From Laspinema palackyanum D2a (lineage in GTDB: Bacteria; Cyanobacteriota; Cyanobacteriia; Cyanobacteriales; Laspinemataceae): a stretch of 64,000 nt of DNA. Below the pieces are notes generated by a model. The model had not been told where the DNA came from. It searched no databases and saw nothing but the letters and a program-made list of their open reading frames with translations. The position numbers were made by a program, and so were the translations under genes. Location of the stretch: positions 56,176 through 120,175 of the forward strand of contig JAMXFF010000010.1 of NCBI GenBank assembly GCA_025370845.1, written 5' to 3'. This document shows, one piece after another, positions 58,319 through 64,000 of this stretch. Numbering within the stretch: position 1 is the first letter of the stretch; every line of letters begins with the position of its first letter.

Positions 58319-58497
58319 GGTAGGGCTGTTTCATTCTCAAGGCCAAATTACTTTTTTGCTTGTTCGTAAGCTTTAGCTGGCGGGGGATCCAGAGGTTATT
58401 TCCTAATTTTTAACCTAAAAGTAGGAAATAAGGCTCCAACCCCTTTGGCTGTAACGCTTACGGTTCAAGGAAAATTTTAGAATGAAACAGCCCTACC
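58319..58497. mobile_element. MITE, 179 bp, with terminal inverted repeats
   Basis: The ends GGTAGGGCTGTTTCATTCT (58319-58337) and its exact reverse complement (58479-58497) are 19-bp inverted repeats. The 8-bp duplication TTTTTAAG flanks them (58311-58318 and 58498-58505). Removing one copy restores the interspersed GCCCCCC...GGGGGG repeat. There is no coding capacity; an internal hairpin TTATTTCCTA / TAGGAAATAA is present. A transposase must come from an element elsewhere. Confidence 0.88.
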
Positions 58498-58815
58498 TTT
58501 TTAAGGGGGGTTGGGGGGATCAATCCTTTTTTTGCAAGAGGTCTAATGTTTAATATCCTAACTTGGATCCTTTCTTCCCCAGACACCGGATTAGATTTAA
58601 ACCCCTAGCGGATCGGTACTGTACCGGAGTCCTAGCGGTGTCGGGTGTTGTTATGATTAGCCCGGAAACGACTGAAGTCGTTACTACGAACGAAGATAAG
58701 AGAACGACTGAAGTCGTTACTACGAACATAGATAAGATAACGACTGAAGTCGTTACTACGAACTTAAGGAAGATAACGCCTGAAGGCGGGACGTTGAACG
58801 GGGGAGGGAGAATAG

Positions 58816-58867
58816 TTTTATTTGAGCAGGAATGGTGGGTTGTTAGGCCATTCCTGCTCAAATAAAA
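58816..58867. terminator. Strong bidirectional hairpin 3' of glgC
   Basis: TTTTATTTGAGCAGGAATGG and CCATTCCTGCTCAAATAAAA are exact complements (20 bp) around a 12-base loop, 20 bp past the glgC stop. A-rich and T-rich ends allow use on either strand. Confidence 0.85.
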
Positions 58868-58886
58868 TAGGGAGAATTTAACCCTT

Positions 58887-60179
58887 TTAAATCACCGTTC
58901 CATCAGTAATGGTCGCATTTTTCAGCACGACCACAATTCCATTACGGATATAGAACCCATCACTTTCGCGATTGGCCTCTTCCACATGGTCTTTATTGAT
59001 AATTTGTACCTTGCGACCGATGCGAGCATTTTTATCAATGATCGCCCGACGAATTGTCGTATCCGAGCCAATTCCCAAGGGAACCCCACCTTTTTGTAAA
59101 CCGGATTGGCGTTCCGCAAAGGGTTCGTAGAAGTCCGAACCCATAATCAGGCTATCTTGAATTAAACAGCCCGCTTCAATGCGCGATCGCACCCCTAAAA
59201 CCGAATGTTCAATCCGACATTCCTTGAGAATACAGCCTTCCCCAATAATCGACTCGGTGACATGAGAATCTAACAACTTCGTCGGCGGTAAATACCGGGG
59301 ACGAGTGTAAATTGGCGCTTTTTCATCATAGAAGCTAAACGGTGGGTGCGGTTGCTTCGTTAAGGCCAAATTAGCATCGTAGAACGATTCCATCGTTCCA
59401 ATATCTTCCCAGTATCCTTTAAACAAATAGGCCTGAACGTTATACTCGCTTGCGGAAGCGGGAATAATTTCCTTCCCAAAATCCGTGCGATCGGTAGATT
59501 CTCGGAGCAGCTTCGCCATGACATCTTTATTAAAGACATAAATCCCCATTGAGGCAATGTAAGGCGTTTTTTGGGCTTCTTCTGGGGTTAAGCCTAAAGC
59601 AGTCGTATCGACCGCCATTTGGCGCAAAGCATCTCCTTTTGGCTTTTCGCTAAAGGAAACCACTCGGCCATTGTCGTCTATTTTCATCAGACCAAAATCT
59701 GAAGCCCGTTTCTCATCAATGGGTAACACCGAGAGGGTAATATCCGCATTGGTTTCGCGATGGCGTTGCAAAAACTCGCGATAGTCCATCCGATAAAGAT
59801 GGTCCCCGGACAAAATCAAATATTCATCAATATCCCATTCTTCAAACAGCCACAGATATTTGCGAACTGCATCGGCAGTTCCCTGGAACCAACTGGTCGG
59901 ATTTTCCGCCGTTTGCTGGGCCGCGAGGACCTCTACAAATCCCTCGCTAAAGCCAGAGAAATTGTAGGCACGAGCGAGGTGGCGGTTTAAAGACGCCGAG
60001 TTGAATTGAGTTAGAACGTAGATTTTGAGAATGTCAGAGTTAATACAATTACTCACGGGAATATCGATCAGGCGATATTTCCCGGCCAGTGGCACGGCTG
60101 GTTTGGCCCGCATCTTGGTTAATGGGTAGAGACGGGTGCCAGCGCCTCCTCCAAGAATAATGGCTAAGACTTTTTTCAC
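58887..60179 (-). CDS. glgC: Glucose-1-phosphate adenylyltransferase (ADP-glucose pyrophosphorylase)
   Basis: A 430-aa enzyme making ADP-glucose for glycogen. The substrate loop is [34 protein letters not shown]; the active-site segment is [19 protein letters not shown], and the sugar site FSEKPKG is present. The C-terminal half is a left-handed beta-helix ([31 protein letters not shown]). Cyanobacterial forms are activated by 3-phosphoglycerate and inhibited by phosphate. It stands alone with a hairpin at its end. Confidence 0.97.
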   Translation of the reverse strand: MKKVLAIILGGGAGTRLYPLTKMRAKPAVPLAGKYRLIDIPVSNCINSDILKIYVLTQFNSASLNRHLARAYNFSGFSEGFVEVLAAQQTAENPTSWFQGTADAVRKYLWLFEEWDIDEYLILSGDHLYRMDYREFLQRHRETNADITLSVLPIDEKRASDFGLMKIDDNGRVVSFSEKPKGDALRQMAVDTTALGLTPEEAQKTPYIASMGIYVFNKDVMAKLLRESTDRTDFGKEIIPASASEYNVQAYLFKGYWEDIGTMESFYDANLALTKQPHPPFSFYDEKAPIYTRPRYLPPTKLLDSHVTESIIGEGCILKECRIEHSVLGVRSRIEAGCLIQDSLIMGSDFYEPFAERQSGLQKGGVPLGIGSDTTIRRAIIDKNARIGRKVQIINKDHVEEANRESDGFYIRNGIVVVLKNATITDGTVI

Positions 60180-60931
60180 GAAAAACCTCTCAACAGCGTC
60201 ACGCGGTCAGCCGTGAGCACTCAGCCGGTCGCCTCCGAGTCGTTTGCCTTGAATAGCTCGGCCAGTCTTAACAGAAAGCGGAGCGGTCAAAAGCAAAACC
60301 CGGGGACTCGGTACTTGCACCCAGGTGCAAGCATAGCCGATCGCTGATGGCTGACGGCTGCTCTTTTACAAGTTAAGTGTCTGATTGTGTGGAACCATTG
60401 ACAAGGGGGGGAGGGGGTGAGTTTGCCAGGAAATCCCGAGTGCCACGGCAAAACCAGAGAGGGCAATCCGTCTCCAAACCCTTGCCGACGCTGGTTTTAA
60501 CCTTCGAGAATCGGGCTTTGCCTCGGTGAAAAACCGTCTGGGAGAGAAAACATCAGCCGATGGAGAGATTTGCAATCCACCTTCAAGCCATCATAAGTAC
60601 AAATCAGGCACAGGGATGGGAGCATGGAAATTTGGGTCAAACAGAACCCCCCTCCCCTGACCTAAACCGGAGTCGGTATGGGATTAAAAAGGGGATAACC
60701 CTTAACGGGCAAATTTTTCAGGTTTCGGAGTGTAAGAACTCTCCCCCACAGACCGGAAAGGGACCAAAGATAGCTTCTTCGGTCCCCTTTCCCGCACCTG
60801 TTCTCTCATAATGGAAGAAAGGGCAGCTCAATTCAGAATCCCTCTCCCATGATGAGAGGGATTCTGAATGAGGATTACACCCTTCTCTAGTCACCCCATT
60901 TCACGCATAACTATTGAGCGGAGGACAAATC
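60180..60931. other. Divergent gap between glgC and gshA
   Basis: No gene seen in about 750 bp; any frame here is weak. Two hairpins occur: GGAAAGGGACC.. / GGTCCCCTTTCC (about 60758-60791) and the perfect one at 60831-60869. Promoters of both genes should be here; none is clear. Confidence 0.5.
60831..60869. promoter_or_regulatory. Perfect hairpin upstream of gshA
   Basis: ATTCAGAATCCCTCTC and GAGAGGGATTCTGAAT form a 16-bp perfect stem with a 7-base loop, ending 63 bp before the gshA ATG. It could be a terminator-like regulatory element or a repeat. Confidence 0.45.
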
Positions 60932-62083
60932 ATGCTGCTATCAAAAGGCTTTGAGGTGGAAATTTATACCGGCACGCCCCAGGGAGATATTGTCGGACTC
61001 TCGGATAAAATTGTGGAGGCTCTCCCGCGCTTTATGCGGGAGCCCGATAACCGAAATGTGGAATATACGACTCCGCCTCTGTTTCGGTATGAGCAGTTGT
61101 TATGTGAACTGGTGCGCCCTCGGCGGGTCCTGCGGGAGTATCTCCAGACGGTGGGGAATTACACGTTAATTCCCGGTAGTAGCCTCTCTTTGGGTAGGAC
61201 CGACCAGTTTTATCGTTCTGACCCTCATAACCCCTATCACGGCTTTATTGAGAACACTTATGGCACGAAAGTGGTAACGGCGAGTGTTCACATTAATGTG
61301 GGAATCGACAATCCGGATTTGCTGATGCGCGCTTGTCGGTTGATTCACTTGGAGGCCCCGTTGTATTTGGCTTTGAGTGCGGCCTCGCCGTTCCTGGATG
61401 GGGAAGTGACGGGGTATCACTCCACGCGCTGGCATCTGTTCCCGCAAGTCCCAGCAACGGCCCCGTTGTTTGAAAATCATGCTCATTTTATCCGGTGGAC
61501 GGAGCAACAGTTAGAGACGGGGGTGTTTCAAAATGTCCGGCATTTCTGGAGTTCGGTCCGTCCCAATGGCGATCGCCGTCCTTACACTCTCAATCGCCTG
61601 GAATTGCGAATCTGTGAATTAGTCTCTGACCCGATCGCCTTACTTGCCATTTCTGCGTTCCTAGAGGCCCGTCTGTGGCAGTTGATTGAAAATCCCCACC
61701 TAGACCCCCTAGAACTGAGCTTGTTACCGGCACAAACTCGCGCTGATGACCTGATTGCCCTCACCGATGCCAACGAGTCTGCGGTGGCTCACCGCAGTTT
61801 AGATGCCCAATTGCGCCACTGGCAAGATGGGAGACCGATTTTGGCCCGAGATTGGATTGAGGAACTCTATGAAGAAGTCTTGCCGACGGCGAAGAGACAT
61901 GGATTTAGCTGTTTTCTCTCTCCCCTGAAAAAAATTCTGCGCTTCGGGAATGAAGCGCAACGGTGGTTAAAGTCGGTGGACCAGGGGCTGGACCCTCGCC
62001 AAGTGATTCAAGGGGCGATCGCCTCGATGAGCGACCAAGAGGCGGAATTGGAAGATAAAATCTGTCAGCCTTGGGTTGCCTGA
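60932..62083 (+). CDS. gshA: Glutamate-cysteine ligase, cyanobacterial type
   Basis: A 383-aa enzyme for the first step of glutathione synthesis, of the cyanobacterial class. Typical sequences are LLSKGFEVEIYTGTPQGDIVGLS at the start, RFMREPDNRNVEYTTPP, TLIPGSSLSLGRTDQFYRSDPHNPYHGFIENTYGTKVVTASVHINVGI and LRICELVSDPI. GGAGGACAAATC precedes the ATG at 60932; an upstream TTG at 60914 is not used. Alone on its strand, followed by trmL after 170 bp. Confidence 0.95.
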   Translation: MLLSKGFEVEIYTGTPQGDIVGLSDKIVEALPRFMREPDNRNVEYTTPPLFRYEQLLCELVRPRRVLREYLQTVGNYTLIPGSSLSLGRTDQFYRSDPHNPYHGFIENTYGTKVVTASVHINVGIDNPDLLMRACRLIHLEAPLYLALSAASPFLDGEVTGYHSTRWHLFPQVPATAPLFENHAHFIRWTEQQLETGVFQNVRHFWSSVRPNGDRRPYTLNRLELRICELVSDPIALLAISAFLEARLWQLIENPHLDPLELSLLPAQTRADDLIALTDANESAVAHRSLDAQLRHWQDGRPILARDWIEELYEEVLPTAKRHGFSCFLSPLKKILRFGNEAQRWLKSVDQGLDPRQVIQGAIASMSDQEAELEDKICQPWVA

Positions 62084-62253
62084 TTCACTCCCCGGGGTCA
62101 ATCAGAATATCTAATCAATGGGGTTCAAGGTCGGATGATTAAAAATTTCTATCATTGAACCCGGTTTCTGGTTAAATAAGAGCCGGATAGCCTCGGATCG
62201 GGAACCCCGATCGCGTTGGATACCGAGTTGGATAGAGAAACGGTACGCGCTCC

Positions 62254-62715
62254 ATGCCTCAAGTTGTCTTAGTTCATCCCCAAATTCCTCCCAATACGGG
62301 CAATATTGCCCGCACCTGTGCGGCGACGGGGACGCCGCTGCATTTAGTCGGTCCCTTGGGGTTTGAGACGAGCGATCGCTATCTCAAACGGGCGGGACTG
62401 GATTATTGGCCCTATGTCGATGTTCACTTTCATGAGGATTTAGCGGCGTTTCGGGCGTTTCACCGCCAGGGTGGAGGTCGTCAACTGGGGTTTAGCGCCC
62501 GAGGGGCGGATAATTACATTGAGTTTGAGTTTCAACCCAATGACTGGTTATTGTTTGGGTCAGAAACTACGGGGTTATCCCCAGAACTCCTGGAAGAGTG
62601 CGATCGCACCCTTTATATTCCCATGACTCATCCCAAGGTCCGCAGTCTGAATCTGTCCGTCAGTGCCGCATTAGGGCTATTTGAAGCGCTGCGCCAATTG
62701 GGTCAACTCCACTAA
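62254..62715 (+). CDS. trmL: tRNA (cytidine(34)-2'-O)-methyltransferase
   Basis: A 153-aa SPOUT methyltransferase that modifies wobble bases of leucine tRNAs. Motifs are VLVHPQIPPNTGNIARTCAATG (motif 1), WLLFGSETTGLSPE (motif 2) and IPMTHPKVRSLNLSVSAALGLFEALRQ (motif 3, with the trefoil knot). Length and motifs are complete. Confidence 0.95.
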   Translation: MPQVVLVHPQIPPNTGNIARTCAATGTPLHLVGPLGFETSDRYLKRAGLDYWPYVDVHFHEDLAAFRAFHRQGGGRQLGFSARGADNYIEFEFQPNDWLLFGSETTGLSPELLEECDRTLYIPMTHPKVRSLNLSVSAALGLFEALRQLGQLH

Positions 62716-63753
62716 CAAAAGACTGACTCGACGAGGACTGCGATCGAGTATTCACTCGAACAAAGGGACAAGACACCGGGTTTCATCCCCTGGATTTGCT
62801 GCTAATGGTGACAAAATTTCTCCAGGAACCCGGTTTGTCTCCCTAGTCTAGTACCTCCCGACTGATTTTCTGTTGGAGAAGGACTGAAGAAACCGCAAGG
62901 GAAACGGGGGAGAATGTCTGATCCCATCCGGGATTTAATTTCCGCAAAACATAAGAAATTCATATCGAACTCTCCACCGGGCGATCGCCTTGCCTCCATA
63001 GAATTTCATCATTCAATTTGAGGGGGTAATTCCCTCCAAACCCTTGGCAGGTGGGCTTATATCGCCAAATTCTTGGCCAGACCGAGGGGGCAGGGGGGAG
63101 AGAATTAAGACCGGGATCATTTCAGGGATACGGTTGTGTTTTAGAGTTAAATCTGCTTAAAGTCTCATCTGAAGGATTGAGGGAAAACACCTCAAATCCA
63201 AACTTGGTACATCTACTTAAATTGGGAGTGGGGTCAATTCCAGTCTGGGTCAAGTTCTGTTAAATCAGGAAACAACCCGGACGGTGGCAAGAGTTACGGT
63301 ATCTGTAAAGCGACCCGAGAGCGAGTTTTTCTCCTGATCCCCGGTTAGAATTAAGGGGCCTAAAAGGGCGCTAAACGGAGCTACAGGGTCATTCAACCAG
63401 ATTCGTAGCGATTGAAACAGGGATTGCCGTCTGAATGCCTTATAATCACCAAACAGCAGCTTATTTCTGAAGCAGGGGGCTTGTCACCTCCCATTCAGGG
63501 CAGAACGGAACGCGAAAGCGAAGAAGTGAATTTAGCCTGAAAGAAGCGCTGGATAAAGGAATATAAATTGCCCGTTAACATTTTGTGAACACTACCAACT
63601 TGTCGAAAACAGAAAATCAGGGTAATCTTGCCTAAGTAACATTCTGTTGTCAGTGACTTCGGTCTCTGCTGTGATGTGATCTACATCATAGACTGGTGGT
63701 AAATTCATTGACTCAAAAGACAGTTAAGCACTGGTCGTTAGGAGGTCGTTTTT
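62716..63753. other. Long non-coding gap and leader of the M23-type gene
   Basis: I see no convincing gene in about 1.04 kb. Copies of the ACCGGGTTTC / GGAACCCGGT interspersed repeat lie near 62777 and 62826. From about 63255 to 63560 the sequence has a structured look: short G/C stems such as ACGCGAAAGCG (63509) and GGGGGCTTGTCACCTCCC (63475). It ends 8 bp after GGAGG, the ribosome site of the next gene. Conserved long leaders occur before cell-wall peptidase genes, and c-di-AMP riboswitches are known there, but I cannot match the riboswitch consensus. Confidence 0.4.
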
Positions 63754-64000
63754 TTGAAACGAGCATTTCCGCAGAAGGTAAAACCTGTTCCATCCTGTGC
63801 CGCCGATACCAATCGGACGGTGGGAGAGATTAGACAGGTACTCGCTGGCCCCCGTAAGGTTCGCACCTCGGCAGCCATGATTGGACTTGCAATTTCGATG
63901 GGGGCGTCTAGCATATTGCTGCCTCAACAAGGCGAAGGTGCTGGAGCATCAGAGCCACCGATCGCAGCAGATACAACTGCGACGGATCCCGGTTCTTGGT
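63754..64000 (+). CDS. Start of an M23/LysM-type peptidoglycan peptidase (partial)
   Basis: The frame opens with a TTG at 63754, 8 bp after GGAGG, and runs to the window end (82 codons). It begins LKRAFPQKVKPVPSCAAD, then KVRTSAAMIGLAISMGASSI with a hydrophobic segment that may be a membrane anchor or signal, and a proline/threonine-rich part. This N-terminus is typical of cyanobacterial M23 family metallopeptidases with LysM domains. The catalytic part lies beyond the window. Confidence 0.7.
   Translation, partial: MKRAFPQKVKPVPSCAADTNRTVGEIRQVLAGPRKVRTSAAMIGLAISMGASSILLPQQGEGAGASEPPIAADTTATDPGSW

Larger units (their letters stand above)
58025..58886. repeat. Repeat-rich gap between dnaJ-like and glgC
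   Basis: No gene in 862 bp. It holds two direct copies (58213-58237, 58249-58273) and three inverted copies at a 36-bp period (58667-58691, 58703-58727, 58739-58763) of the AACGACTTCAGTCGTT family, an MITE inside a GCCCCCC/GGGGGG palindromic element, and a strong hairpin before the glgC end. Confidence 0.85.

Noticed and set aside
60560..60811. 84-aa frame upstream of gshA
   Set aside because: Overlaps hairpins, has no ribosome site and shows no known motif.
63100..63260. tRNA-like stretch with GGTCAATTCC
   Set aside because: No acceptor or anticodon stem can be folded around it.
63051..63263. 70-aa frame in the leader of the last gene
   Set aside because: No ribosome site or family resemblance; it lies in a region that looks non-coding.

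Overview
The window is a piece of a cyanobacterial chromosome, most likely from a filamentous, Oscillatoriales-type species. Three things point there. The HIP1 octamer GCGATCGC occurs throughout. Several gene types are characteristic of cyanobacteria: the ARC6-type division protein Ftn2/ZipN, a cyanobacterial glutamate-cysteine ligase, a chorismate-lyase of the plastoquinone type, a DUF4912 protein and GlgC. There are many interspersed palindromic repeats. The genus is inference; no rRNA or tRNA gene was seen. Housekeeping genes sit between accessory blocks.

0.1-3.5 kb: a 35-bp tandem repeat, a GNAT acetyltransferase, uvrC and a coupled membrane protein. 3.6-4.7 kb: a Panacea-type (DUF4065) toxin-antitoxin candidate and a Uma2 nuclease remnant. 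4.7-11.8 kb: two very large minus-strand genes, a 1015-aa protein of unknown family followed by a 1239-aa protein with superfamily-2-like helicase motifs. They look like one unit and are my main candidate for an undescribed system. 11.8-17.0 kb: a HlyD-MacB-TolC export operon without its ATPase. 17.1-29.8 kb: chorismate lyase, a HTH-STAND-TPR regulator, a split desaturase, NfeD-like and DUF2000 proteins, a RelE-type toxin-antitoxin pair, YebC, a GH1 beta-glucosidase, two TauE/SafE transporters, and an Rpn-type nuclease gene broken by one in-frame TAG with its tail duplicated.

29.9-42.0 kb is mainly housekeeping: argS, an FAD oxidoreductase, an exported small protein, pdhA, ftn2/zipN, DUF4912, DUF2358 and an ArsA/Get3-type ATPase. 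42.2-51.0 kb is a defence island. It holds a Doc toxin-antitoxin pair, then on the minus strand a type I restriction-modification system whose R, M and S genes are interleaved with small toxin-antitoxin-like genes (DUF6883/DUF4926 between R and M; HicB, a 43-aa ORF, ParD and ParE between M and S). A 79-bp direct repeat (73/79 identical) brackets the R-M part. It carries the 3' end of doc, and just inside it lie apparent remains of an older defence system.

51.1-56.4 kb carries purL and purF, consecutive genes of purine synthesis; purL is interrupted by a 483-residue intein with LAGLIDADG-like endonuclease motifs. 56.4-64.0 kb: a DnaJ-like co-chaperone, a repeat-rich gap with a 179-bp MITE flanked by 8-bp target duplications, glgC, gshA, trmL, a 1-kb non-coding leader, and the start of an M23/LysM-type cell-wall peptidase that runs off the window.
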